Positions 1 to 7,980 of a stretch of 17,016 nucleotides of DNA are shown piece after piece. The stretch is from NCBI RefSeq assembly GCF_938045405.1, contig NZ_CALIMW010000128.1, positions 1 through 17,016 of the forward strand. The letters run 5' to 3'. Both the position numbers and the translations under genes were made by a program. The notes beneath the pieces were generated by a model, which saw only the letters and a list, made by a program, of their open reading frames with translations, searched no databases and was not told the origin of the DNA. How positions within the stretch are numbered: position 1 is the stretch's first letter; the number at the start of each line of letters is the position of its first letter. This DNA comes from an uncultured Campylobacter sp. (GTDB taxonomy: Bacteria; Campylobacterota; Campylobacteria; Campylobacterales; Campylobacteraceae).

Positions 1-1089
1 TAAATTTCGCGCTAAAAATACCGCGTCCTTGCCGTATATCGCGCGCGAAATTCCATTGATAAGCTCCACCGCTTCGCGCGTGCCCTCACCCGCGTCCGCG
101 CCGTAAACGATCACGCTCGAGCCGCTTTCTTGCATCGCGCTTAGCAAATTTGCCTCATCTATTTGCTTGCTTCCAAAAATTCCAAACGGTAGCGCGCCGC
201 ACGGAAGCTGCACTGCAGGTGCGGATGCGATTTCGCTCTCTGCGATGAGAAGCGGAATTTTGCCTGCATAGAGCTTTGCGATCTCGCCAAATACGCTTTG
301 GGGCAGCTTGGCAAATTTCAGCGCGCCGCTAGGGCAGACGCTCACGCACGCGCCGCAACCGACGCAGTCGATATGCGAAAATACTAGCTCGCGCTTTTCG
401 TCGTTTTTCAAAATCGCCACTGTGGGGCAAATCTCCGCGCATGGCGCTCGCAGCTCATTTCGCCTACCTTGATACTGGCAGATCGCAGGATCGAAGATCG
501 TGGAATTCTTATAATGATAAACCGGGCTTTTGGAATTTAAAATTTCTAAAATTTCATCGTCTTTTAGCCCCGAGATCTCGTAGCAGCCGCTTTGTCGTAG
601 CTGATAGGGCGTCGCGCCGCTAATCAAGAAAAAATCCGCCTCGGTCTCAACCTCATCCCGCTCGCTTAAAATCGTAACCGCAAGATCGCCAATCTCGCCG
701 TAGACGAACTTAATCTCGGCCCTGCTTAACGCGATCACCTTAAATCCGTGCTGCCTAAGTAGCCCCACAAGCCCCTCTCGCGGCTCATCACAGGCGAGAA
801 TTACGTTTTTGCCGATGGGCTTTTGATAGTCGCTATCTAGCGCACCGTCAAAGGCGATATCTTTGGCGCGATACAAAATATCTACGTTTTTAGCGATTTG
901 TAGCGGCTCATCTGCGGAATTTTCTATATAAAAATTTATCTCGGGCGCATAAATTTGCGCTTTTAGTTTCGGCGAATTAGCAACGATAAATTCCTCATTT
1001 TTCGTCTCCTCTTCATCGCCGCAAATTTCGATATCGTCGCTTAAGACGACATCCTTTAGCCCCGCGGCGTAAAATCCATGTTCTTTCAT
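1..1089 (-). CDS. 4Fe-4S ferredoxin-domain protein, Cj1377c-like (3' end beyond window)
   Basis: The ATG is at 1087-1089, preceded by an AGGA ribosome site. The frame stays open for 363 codons to the window edge, so the C-terminus is missing. Around residues 204-252 lies an iron-sulfur region: C204, C217 and C221 followed by Pro, then a textbook C-x2-C-x2-C-x3-C-P motif at C242, C245, C248 and C252. The first half has an irregular spacing, so one complete cluster is certain and a second is likely. The first 200 residues look like an acidic, soluble alpha/beta region with no signal peptide or membrane segment, so the protein should be a cytoplasmic electron carrier. It is divergent from selA. 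In Campylobacter the same neighbour pair is conserved, which fits a role linked to selenium-dependent formate dehydrogenase. That link is inferred from context; the exact partner is unknown. Confidence 0.85.
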   Translation of the reverse strand, partial: MKEHGFYAAGLKDVVLSDDIEICGDEEETKNEEFIVANSPKLKAQIYAPEINFYIENSADEPLQIAKNVDILYRAKDIAFDGALDSDYQKPIGKNVILACDEPREGLVGLLRQHGFKVIALSRAEIKFVYGEIGDLAVTILSERDEVETEADFFLISGATPYQLRQSGCYEISGLKDDEILEILNSKSPVYHYKNSTIFDPAICQYQGRRNELRAPCAEICPTVAILKNDEKRELVFSHIDCVGCGACVSVCPSGALKFAKLPQSVFGEIAKLYAGKIPLLIAESEIASAPAVQLPCGALPFGIFGSKQIDEANLLSAMQESGSSVIVYGADAGEGTREAVELINGISRAIYGKDAVFLARNL

Positions 1090-1255
1090 AATCTATCCTA
1101 AATTGATAATTAGGCGGGTTTTACTCTTATTTTCTAAACAGCTTTTAAATTCTGCACTTAAAGTAAATCGAATTTAAATTAATAATTCTATAGATAAAGC
1201 AAAATCAAAGCTTTAAATGATAAAATCGCCTAAATTTTAAGGCATCGGGGTCGCA
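1090..1255. promoter_or_regulatory. Divergent promoter region between ferredoxin gene and selA
   Basis: These 166 AT-rich bases separate two divergent genes. Facing selA there is an extended -10-like box, TGaTAAAAT, at 1218-1226, which would give a leader of about 25 bases. The selA ribosome site is a weak GGGG at 1247-1250. Facing the ferredoxin gene, CCTAA (1097-1101) and TTAGG (1110-1114) form a short inverted repeat, and its TTAGG/CCTAA complement contains the AGGA ribosome site of that gene. A hairpin here could therefore mask the site. Campylobacter promoters often lack a clear -35, and none is seen. Confidence 0.5.
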
Positions 1256-2875
1256 ATGCAACGAATCAAACTACCCAAAATCGACAAAATCGCAAACGCG
1301 CGGGAGTTTCAAAACTGCCTCCGCCCGCAAATCATCAAAATCGCGCAAGAGCTTATTGAACAGGAGCGTCAAAAAGCGCTGCAAGGAGGCGAGCTCGCAA
1401 GCGAAAGCGAGATCATCTCGCTCATCAAATCGCGCTACGAAAAGTTCCAAAATCTAAGCCTCAAACCGCTCATTAACGCAACCGGCGTCGTGCTGCACAC
1501 AAACCTCGGCCGCAGCGTCATCAGCGCCGAAATTTTAGCCCGCGCGCAAAAGATCATCACTTCGTATTCAAATTTAGAATACGACCTATCCGAGGGCGCG
1601 CGCGGCAACAGATACGACTACATAGCGCTTTTGTGCAGCGAGCTCTTCGGCGCGCAGGACGCGCTCGTGGTCAATAACAACGCTGCGGCGGTATTTTTGG
1701 TGCTAAATACCTTCGCGCGAGGACGCGAAGTCGTGGTAAGCCGCGGCGAGCTAGTCGAGATCGGCGGGAGCTTTCGGGTAAGCGAAGTGATGGCAAACTC
1801 TGGCGCAAAGCTCGTAGAAATCGGCACTACGAACAAAACCAAGCCGGAAGATTACGAGGAAGCAATCAATGAAAACACAGCGATCTTGATGAAGGTGCAC
1901 CGCTCAAATTTTAAAATTTCGGGCTTCAGCTCTAGCGTAAGCGCTGCGGAAGTGGCGGCTCTCGCACGTCGCGCCTCGCAGGCAAAGAGAGAATTTTTAG
2001 CGCTTAGAGCGGCGAATTTTAAAAATTTAGCAGATCTTAGCGGCGGCTCTTCGGACACGGACGGCGAAATTTTAAATTCTGCGCCGAACGGTTTAGGCTT
2101 AGCGGCAACTTCTGCAAATTCTTTAAATTTAAAAAGCGACGAGCCGTCCGCAAAGAGCGAGCGTTTTCATGGAGATAGTGCGGGCGGCGAGAGCGAAATT
2201 TCCGATGAAATTTCTAAAATTTACCCCGCAAAATTTAGCATGAAAAAAGAGGAAAGCTTTAACGAGATCATCGATTACTACGATCTTGGAAGCGGCTACG
2301 CGAGCGAGCTGGGATTTGGACTCGGCAAAAGCGAGCCATCCATTTTTGAGCTTTTAAAAAGCTGCGTGCGGCTGCTTAGCTTTAGCGGCGACAAGCTCTT
2401 CGGCTCCGTGCAGTGCGGCATCATCCTAGGAGATCGCGAGCTCATCGCGCGCCTGCGCAAAAACCAGCTACTGCGAATGCTGCGCGTGGACAAGATCACG
2501 CTAAGCCTGCTTGCCGAGACGATCAAGGCGTATATAAATAAAGAATTTCACCTCATCACGACGATAGATCAGATCCATCTAAGCCTAGATGAGCTGCGTG
2601 AGCGAGCGGAGCTAGTGCGATCGCGCATCGGCGTAAAATCGCAGATCGTGCCTACTACCACCTTCGTAGGCGGCGGTACGATGCCCGGCGCCCCCTACCC
2701 TAGCGTCGCGCTTGCGATACTTGATGGCGCAGACCCGCAGAGCACGCAGGCAAAATTTCGCGCTGTGGGTATAATCGGACGGATTGAGGATGATAAATTT
2801 TTGCTCGATTTCAGATCGATTTTAAAAAGCGACTTGCAAGATTTAATAAAAAAGATCGGAGAAATTTATGAATAG
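1256..2875 (+). CDS. selA: L-seryl-tRNA(Sec) selenium transferase with ~90-residue insertion
   Basis: SelA is a PLP enzyme that converts Ser-tRNA(Sec) to Sec-tRNA(Sec) using selenophosphate, working in the cytoplasm as a large oligomer. Family landmarks are clear: NATGVVLHTNLGRS (about 74-87), LVVNNNAAAVFLVLN (about 137-151), SRGELVEIGGSFR (about 162-174), and SFSGDKLFGS with the PLP-binding Lys at 380. The C-terminus has VGGGTMPG and GRIEDDKFLLDFR. The protein is 539 residues, while C. jejuni and E. coli SelA have about 440-463. The excess is one block, about residues 243-334, between the LARRAS helix and the YYDLGSG strand. It is rich in Ser, Gly, Ala and Glu and matches nothing I know in SelA. 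All catalytic-core motifs flank it intact and the frame is unbroken, so the enzyme is probably functional. The stop overlaps selB by 8 bases. Confidence 0.95.
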   Translation: MQRIKLPKIDKIANAREFQNCLRPQIIKIAQELIEQERQKALQGGELASESEIISLIKSRYEKFQNLSLKPLINATGVVLHTNLGRSVISAEILARAQKIITSYSNLEYDLSEGARGNRYDYIALLCSELFGAQDALVVNNNAAAVFLVLNTFARGREVVVSRGELVEIGGSFRVSEVMANSGAKLVEIGTTNKTKPEDYEEAINENTAILMKVHRSNFKISGFSSSVSAAEVAALARRASQAKREFLALRAANFKNLADLSGGSSDTDGEILNSAPNGLGLAATSANSLNLKSDEPSAKSERFHGDSAGGESEISDEISKIYPAKFSMKKEESFNEIIDYYDLGSGYASELGFGLGKSEPSIFELLKSCVRLLSFSGDKLFGSVQCGIILGDRELIARLRKNQLLRMLRVDKITLSLLAETIKAYINKEFHLITTIDQIHLSLDELRERAELVRSRIGVKSQIVPTTTFVGGGTMPGAPYPSVALAILDGADPQSTQAKFRAVGIIGRIEDDKFLLDFRSILKSDLQDLIKKIGEIYE

Positions 2876-4688
2876 CGTAATCATCGGCACCGCAGGCCAT
2901 ATCGATCACGGAAAGACCGCATTAATCAAGGCGCTAAACGGCTTTGAAGGAGACCGAATGCCGAGCGAAAAAGAACGTGGCATCACGATCGATCTTAGCT
3001 TTTCGCATCTGCGCTCGGGAGATACCAATGTTGCTTTCATCGACGTTCCTGGGCATGAAAATCTAGTAAAGACGATGATTAGCGGCGCGTATGCCTTCGA
3101 CGCTGCGATGCTGGTAGTCGCCGCGGATGACGGGCTGATGCCGCAAAGCCGCGAGCATATTCAAATTTTATCGCTGCTTGGGGTAAAAAGCGTGATCTTG
3201 TGTATCAGCAAGTGCGATCTAGCTGACGACGCGCGCAGATCCGAGGTCGCGACGCAGTGCAGGGAATGCATCGGCAAATTTAAGGATTTGCAAATTTTAA
3301 ACACCTTTTTTATCAGCATAAAAGATCCCGCAAGCATCGCCGAGCTGAAAAACTATCTCTTCAATATCAAGCCCGCGCAGCGCCAAGGAGGCGGCGTGGT
3401 GCACTACTACATAGACCGAGTTTTTTCGCTCAAGGGGCTCGGCACCATCGTAACGGGCAGCCTCATTAACGGCACGATTTCAAAGGGCGAAAAGCTTTAT
3501 AACTGCGATCTGGGTAAAATTTTTAACGTCAAAAGCGTGCAGATCCACGACGAGGACACGCCGCTAGCGCAGGCTCCAAACCGCGTCGCGCTGAGCTTGG
3601 ACGCCAAAACGAGCGAGCTGCAAAAGGGGCAAATCCTAAGCAAAAAGGGCTTTTTCCGCGGCTTTAATGAAGCCGACTGTACCTTTAGCGGCGAAATTTC
3701 GCATAATCAAGACGTGCTGTTTTGCGTCGGAAGCAAACAAAGTGCGGCAAAAGCGCTAATTTTAAAGGAACTTCCTAGCGGCGAGAAGCTAGTGAGCTTT
3801 AAATTTGACAAAACGATGTTTTTGAAATTCAATGAACCTTTCGTCTGCCTGGCAAACTCGCGAGTAATCGGCGGCGGGCGCGTGCTAAACGCCGTGGTCG
3901 AGCCGCTAAAAAAGCAGAGCAAAGCCGTGCTTCTAACCGCGCTTTTGAAGCGAAATTTCACCGAAGCGTTTAAAATTTTAAGCCTCTTTCACAAGCATGG
4001 ATTCGGGCTATTTTCGGCCTATCAGCGCTTCGGAATGGAGTACGACGAAGCGGTAAAGATCGCGCGCGGCTTAGAAGGGACGTATTTTGACGAAGCAAAT
4101 TTATGCGTTTACGATCTAAGCGCGATCGAGGACGTAAAAAGCCTCATAAAATTTATCGTCTCAAAAAACGACTACGCGATCTTTTCGCCCGCCTCGATCG
4201 CCCTAAAGCTCTCGTGGGCCAGCGAGGAGCTCGCCGCGCGCGCGCTTAGCGAGCTTGAGCGGGGCGGCATCGTCTCCAAAAAGGGCGGAGTTTACGTAAA
4301 ATCGGGAGTGGATTTTGACGCGCTCAAACAGAGCCTGGAGAGTAAAATTTTTGATCTCATCAAAAAGGGCGGCATAGCGCCGCTTGCGCCGTATAACGTA
4401 TATGACGAGCTAGAGATCGACCGCAGCAGCGGAGATGATGCGCTAAAGAAGCTAACCTACGCCAAAAAGGTCGTCCGTCTCGCACACAATCTCTTCGTAG
4501 AGGCCGAAAATTTAGCCCTGGCGATCAAGCGCCTCTACGCGATCATCGAAAAAGAGGGCTTCGTAAACGTCACGAACGCCAAAGAGGAGCTTGGGCTTAG
4601 CAGGAAATTCGTCATCTGCTACCTCGAATACCTCGACAAGATGGGAAATATTGTGACGATCGACAATAAACGCTATTTGAAAAAGTAA
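2868..4688 (+). CDS. selB: Selenocysteine-specific translation elongation factor SelB
   Basis: SelB is a GTPase that carries Sec-tRNA(Sec) to the ribosome at UGA codons marked by an adjacent SECIS hairpin in the mRNA. The GTPase motifs are visible: G1 TAGHIDHGKT (8-17), RGITID (38-43), DVPGH (59-63) and SKCD (114-117, the NKxD equivalent). Translation-factor beta-barrel domains follow to about residue 340. The rest is helical and ends in winged-helix domains; the last, about 545-606, has the family pattern around LGLSRKFVICYLEYLDKMG and should bind SECIS RNA. Length 606 is close to E. coli SelB at 614. The ATG lies inside the end of selA, with GGAG at 2858-2861 as ribosome site, so the two genes are translationally coupled. 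No selenoprotein gene lies in this window, so its targets are elsewhere. Confidence 0.96.
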   Translation: MNSVIIGTAGHIDHGKTALIKALNGFEGDRMPSEKERGITIDLSFSHLRSGDTNVAFIDVPGHENLVKTMISGAYAFDAAMLVVAADDGLMPQSREHIQILSLLGVKSVILCISKCDLADDARRSEVATQCRECIGKFKDLQILNTFFISIKDPASIAELKNYLFNIKPAQRQGGGVVHYYIDRVFSLKGLGTIVTGSLINGTISKGEKLYNCDLGKIFNVKSVQIHDEDTPLAQAPNRVALSLDAKTSELQKGQILSKKGFFRGFNEADCTFSGEISHNQDVLFCVGSKQSAAKALILKELPSGEKLVSFKFDKTMFLKFNEPFVCLANSRVIGGGRVLNAVVEPLKKQSKAVLLTALLKRNFTEAFKILSLFHKHGFGLFSAYQRFGMEYDEAVKIARGLEGTYFDEANLCVYDLSAIEDVKSLIKFIVSKNDYAIFSPASIALKLSWASEELAARALSELERGGIVSKKGGVYVKSGVDFDALKQSLESKIFDLIKKGGIAPLAPYNVYDELEIDRSSGDDALKKLTYAKKVVRLAHNLFVEAENLALAIKRLYAIIEKEGFVNVTNAKEELGLSRKFVICYLEYLDKMGNIVTIDNKRYLKK

Positions 4689-4739
4689 AAATTTAAAATT
4701 TTGCACTACAATGCGCGGAATTTTTTGCAAAGGAAAAAA

Positions 4740-5453
4740 ATGAAAAAAGCTATTTTAACTTCAGTTGCGCTCGCAGCGAGCCTAAACGCGGCTTTAAGCG
4801 ACAGCGAAATTCTATCCATCTACGGCGGCGCGCCTCAAGGCATCGAAATAAAGGTCGCCGAGCGCATCCCGCTTAGCGAGCCAAAGGGCGTAGAGGCGGT
4901 CGTTTTAAAGATTTCTCAAGGCAATATGTCGCAAGAGGAGATCATTTTCACCCAAGGCGATCTGATCTTTACCGATATCATCGATCCTAAAAAACGCGTA
5001 GTCTATAAGGAGCAGATCAAACAAGACCGCATTGCAGGACAGCTAAGTAAGGTCTTCAAAGCAGAGAGCAAAGACAATATTATCAAGCTAGGAAACGATC
5101 CTAAAAAACCTACGATTTTGATGCTGACGGACGCCTTGTGCCCATTCTGCCGCAAAGAGATGGCAAGGATCGAAGAAACGTTAAAAAATAACAATGTCGA
5201 TATCGTCATGACCTCCGTTCACGGCGACGACGGCCACGCAAAATCCGCACTCATCTACAAAGAGATCAAAAATGCTAAAACCGACGAGCAAAAGATAGCG
5301 GTTTTTAAAAAATATTACGCCGAAGATAACAAAGCAGGTGCCAAAGACGTAAGCGCCGCCGAGCTAAACGCTGCAAAAGCCCTAGCTGCCAAATACTTCG
5401 GTGCGGGGGTAAACTCGGTGCCTTACATCATCGAACTAGACAAGCTAAAATAA
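4740..5453 (+). CDS. Secreted DsbC/DsbA-type thioredoxin-fold protein (Cj1380-like)
   Basis: I chose the ATG at 4740 because AAGGA sits just upstream and a signal peptide follows directly (MKKA, then the hydrophobic stretch ILTSVALAASLNA, with cleavage near residue 17-19). A TTG at 4701 would add 13 residues without a ribosome site. The mature protein is about 218 residues. An N-terminal region of about 100 residues precedes the thioredoxin fold, in which CPFC (134-137) is the redox-active pair and VPY (cis-Pro at 228) is the usual partner loop. This arrangement fits a periplasmic thiol-disulfide isomerase or reductase of the DsbC/DsbG group. It begins 51 bases after selB and has the same orientation. 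In Campylobacter a protein like it regularly follows selB. Its link to selenoprotein or formate dehydrogenase maturation is suggested only by position. Confidence 0.88.
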   Translation: MKKAILTSVALAASLNAALSDSEILSIYGGAPQGIEIKVAERIPLSEPKGVEAVVLKISQGNMSQEEIIFTQGDLIFTDIIDPKKRVVYKEQIKQDRIAGQLSKVFKAESKDNIIKLGNDPKKPTILMLTDALCPFCRKEMARIEETLKNNNVDIVMTSVHGDDGHAKSALIYKEIKNAKTDEQKIAVFKKYYAEDNKAGAKDVSAAELNAAKALAAKYFGAGVNSVPYIIELDKLK

Positions 5454-5461
5454 TCTCTTTT

Positions 5462-5489
5462 AAATTTTGCGGAGCAATCCGCAAAATTT
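5462..5489 (+). terminator. Perfect 12-bp hairpin with GCAA loop after the DsbC-like gene
   Basis: AAATTTTGCGGA (5462-5473) and TCCGCAAAATTT (5478-5489) pair perfectly across a GCAA tetraloop of the GNRA type. It begins nine bases after the stop codon at 5453. Only a weak T-rich stretch (cgcttctttt) follows, so it may act as a terminator or as a 3'-end stabilising hairpin for the selA-selB-dsb transcript. Confidence 0.75.
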
Positions 5490-5943
5490 CGCTTCTTTTG
5501 CCAAATTTCGGCAACTTCCAATCAGTCTAAATTTTGCCTAGAAAATTTGAATGCTCCCTTGGAATTCTTAAAATTCCGCTGCTTTTAAAAATCCTCAGTT
5601 GCGCCGCGCATAGAATTTTAAAATCCCTTATGGATGAAACGCGATCCGCAAAGTTTTAAACGGGCAAAATTTTAGAATTTTAAAAATCCTCAAGCATTCG
5701 CGCAAAATTCTACGGCAGCGATTATATCTCGTGGCTTCGCATCCGAAGCGGCGCAAAAATAGTGTTACATGGAATTTCAAAGCAGAAATTATACGAGTAA
5801 ATATCTTGCAGCCGAAATTTTAAAATTTCGCGGCAAAGCCCCGTTAAAATTTAGCCGCAAATTTCATAAAATTTTCGCTTTGCGGCAAAGAGGAATTTAC
5901 AGTCGTGCTTCAGGCTACCTATCTTGGGCTACTCCGATTAAAA
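5490..5943. other. Gene-free spacer rich in AT palindromes
   Basis: No open frame with a ribosome site or recognisable product is present. The stretch is made of GC-richer fragments separated by AT inverted-repeat motifs. The best is an 18-bp perfect palindrome, CGAAATTTTAAAATTTCG, at 5813-5830. Relatives occur near 5562 (GAATTCTTAAAATTC), 5613 (GAATTTTAAAATC) and 5665-5690. GCCGCAAA (5854-5861) with TTTGCGGC (5879-5886) forms an 8-bp stem just past the stop of the leftward autotransporter gene and may be its terminator. A small TTGCC/GGCAA hairpin lies at 5498-5514. Confidence 0.6.
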
Positions 5944-7947
5944 TCAAAACTCAACGTCGAAAGCGGCTCTTGCCAGGCTATTTTTGCTCTCGCTTAGCTC
6001 GTACGATGCGCTGAGTCCGATGCTTTGAAAGATCTTATATTTCAGCCCGATCGCGCCGTTAAATACGCCGCTAGAATAATCAAGCCCCTCGACGTCGTAT
6101 CTGTCCGAATACTTTCTGCTTGCATGATACGAATCGCCGCTAAACCGATGCTCGTACTCAGCATTTGCAAATATCTGCAGATCACCAAAAGCCTTGATCG
6201 CGTAAATTCCCGCGGTGCCGTTCGGCGCGGTTTTTGAAGCGGAGCTAAATCTAAGCCTGGAGATCGCATCCTCGTCCACTCTAATCGCTCCAAGTCCCAA
6301 ATATGGCTTAATGTAGCCGTTTTCAAATAAGAATTTATACCCGGCTCTGGTGTTGAAGTCCCAAATTTGCGATTTGTATTTCGCGCCGTGGATAGCGCCG
6401 AATCCGTTGTTGGTTTCAAATTTATGATCATTTGTCGAATAAGTTAAACCTACCGCCAGATCCACGTTTTCGTTAAAGTCGTATCTGCCCGCCAGACCGA
6501 ACTCGTAGGATTTGATGTTTTCTTTGACACCGTCGAATTTACCCTCGTACCAAGCGTCCGATTTTTGATACCCAAAGATCACGCCCAGCGTAAGATCATC
6601 CACTCTCTTGGAGGCTCCGAGTAAAATTCCGTCGCTCTTGTGATCGTATTTGACGCCACCCGAGCGGTCTTTGTAATCTCCGCCGTAGTTTCCAATCGCG
6701 CTTACGTTTACGTTAAACTCCTGCCCGTCGGTATCGGTTAAATTTTTATAAGCGGAATTTCTTGCAAGCTTAGTAAGATCCAAATCGACCTTTGAGCGCG
6801 GCATCTCGATGCCTATGCGATCGCCGCTTCTTGCGGCCTGCGAAAACAGGCTGCCGTTTTTAGGCGTGAAGTTATTGATCGCCAGCATCAGCGCTTCAAA
6901 ATAGGTAGGCAGATCATCGTATCCGCTAGGATAGGCATTCGTATCGGAAGTGATGAATAAATTCGCCGCATTGCGCTCGCGCGACAGCCTTATAATCTCG
7001 TCATATTGCTCGGGCGAGGCGTTATAGATGACGTGTAAGATTTTAGCGGAATTTGCGGGGTCTTTTTCAAATTCCGAGGTTCTAGGGCGGTAATGGTTTA
7101 TATACTCATCCGCGCTCACCTCTTGCAGCATCCAAACGTCCGCATAAGGGGCTATGGCGTCGCGCACGCCCCAGCCGTTGTTTGCCAAAACGAGCATCTC
7201 CGGATATTTGGATTTAATGTAATTATAAATGCTAGCCATATAAGCGATATTGGAAGGGTTATCCTCGGTATTGACCTCGTCGATGAAGTATCCCGCGATG
7301 TTTTCTCTGCCGTAGAAATTTACAAAATTATCGATATCGGCATATACTAGGCTTAAATTTCTACTTGAACCAATGGCAGTAGGACGACCGTCAGGACCGA
7401 TAGGACCGGTAGTGCCCGTATAAGTATAGGCGAGATTTTTGATACCCGCGGCTTTATTGCGCTGCATTTGAGCCAAATCCTCGTCTCTTCGCACCAAATA
7501 TTGTGAGTGAGAATCTCCTCCTGGGCGCTTTTTGTATGAGCCGAAAGCCACATAAGGAACCAGCGCGCCGCCTATATTGGTAATGCCGTTCCAAAACTCG
7601 GCATTTACGCCGCTATTGCCCGTCCAGCGAAATGCAGGCATCATAACGCGCTGATTATTAAGCCTGCCCGAATATGAGCCCTTTTTGGCAAAGCCTCTTG
7701 CATACTCGAGTTTGATACGAAATGAGCTCTCATACTGCTCGCTCGCGGAGCTATCGCTAGCTGCGTCGCGCCTGCTTAATTTCGCGCCCAAGCTGTCCGC
7801 AGCGCTCATTACATCGGAACGGGAAGTGTTGTTGGAAGGTGATTTTTGCGCGTTTGCATAGCTCCAGGAATTCTGCTCGCTCGCATAGCCGAACCCTGCT
7901 GCACCGACAAGCGCAAGAGATACGATTTTTTTCAAAGACTTTAGCAT
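5944..7947 (-). CDS. Autotransporter-type protein with spherulin-4 (GH135-like) passenger domain
   Basis: The start is ATG at 7945-7947, with GAGG about nine bases upstream; an in-frame TTG at 7962 overlaps that site and is rejected. The protein has 667 residues. Residues 1-23 are a signal peptide (MLKSLKK, hydrophobic core, GYA|S). Residues 24-95 are Ser/Asn/Ala-rich linker. About 98-365 looks like the spherulin-4 TIM-barrel family: PAFRW, VPYVAFG, AYTYTG, then AGYFIDEV with D223-E224, LVLANNGWG, and VWMLQEV with E276. In fungal Sph3 (GH135) the catalytic acids are, as I recall, D166, E167 and E222, a very similar spacing. About 385-667 is a beta-barrel with alternating strands such as GVIFGYQKSDAWYEG and GLAGRYDF, ending in the outer-membrane signature AAFDVEF with C-terminal Phe. 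It probably displays a glycan-active domain on the cell surface. The substrate is unknown; GalNAc-containing polymers are suggested by the family. Confidence 0.75.
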   Translation of the reverse strand: MLKSLKKIVSLALVGAAGFGYASEQNSWSYANAQKSPSNNTSRSDVMSAADSLGAKLSRRDAASDSSASEQYESSFRIKLEYARGFAKKGSYSGRLNNQRVMMPAFRWTGNSGVNAEFWNGITNIGGALVPYVAFGSYKKRPGGDSHSQYLVRRDEDLAQMQRNKAAGIKNLAYTYTGTTGPIGPDGRPTAIGSSRNLSLVYADIDNFVNFYGRENIAGYFIDEVNTEDNPSNIAYMASIYNYIKSKYPEMLVLANNGWGVRDAIAPYADVWMLQEVSADEYINHYRPRTSEFEKDPANSAKILHVIYNASPEQYDEIIRLSRERNAANLFITSDTNAYPSGYDDLPTYFEALMLAINNFTPKNGSLFSQAARSGDRIGIEMPRSKVDLDLTKLARNSAYKNLTDTDGQEFNVNVSAIGNYGGDYKDRSGGVKYDHKSDGILLGASKRVDDLTLGVIFGYQKSDAWYEGKFDGVKENIKSYEFGLAGRYDFNENVDLAVGLTYSTNDHKFETNNGFGAIHGAKYKSQIWDFNTRAGYKFLFENGYIKPYLGLGAIRVDEDAISRLRFSSASKTAPNGTAGIYAIKAFGDLQIFANAEYEHRFSGDSYHASRKYSDRYDVEGLDYSSGVFNGAIGLKYKIFQSIGLSASYELSESKNSLARAAFDVEF

Positions 7948-7980
7948 TCTGCACCGCCTCAAATAAAATTATCCAAATTC

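Noticed and set aside
441..623. 60-codon rightward ORF
   Set aside because: Lies opposite the iron-sulfur region of the ferredoxin gene, with no ribosome site and no protein-like pattern.
1256..5453. A selenoprotein with in-frame TGA near selA/selB
   Set aside because: All genes in the module end at ordinary stops, and the thioredoxin motif is CPFC, encoded by Cys codons; no SECIS-like hairpin after a TGA was found.
5454..5943. CRISPR array or insertion sequence in the palindrome-rich spacer
   Set aside because: The AT motifs are unevenly spaced and imperfect, there are no unique equal-length spacers, no transposase and no terminal inverted repeats.
5769..6014. 81-codon rightward ORF crossing into the end of the autotransporter gene
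   Set aside because: No ribosome site, composition follows the AT palindromes, and half is antisense to a strong gene.
7948..7962. TTG start five codons upstream for the autotransporter protein
   Set aside because: The TTG overlaps the GAGG ribosome site of the ATG at 7947, which leads straight into the signal peptide.
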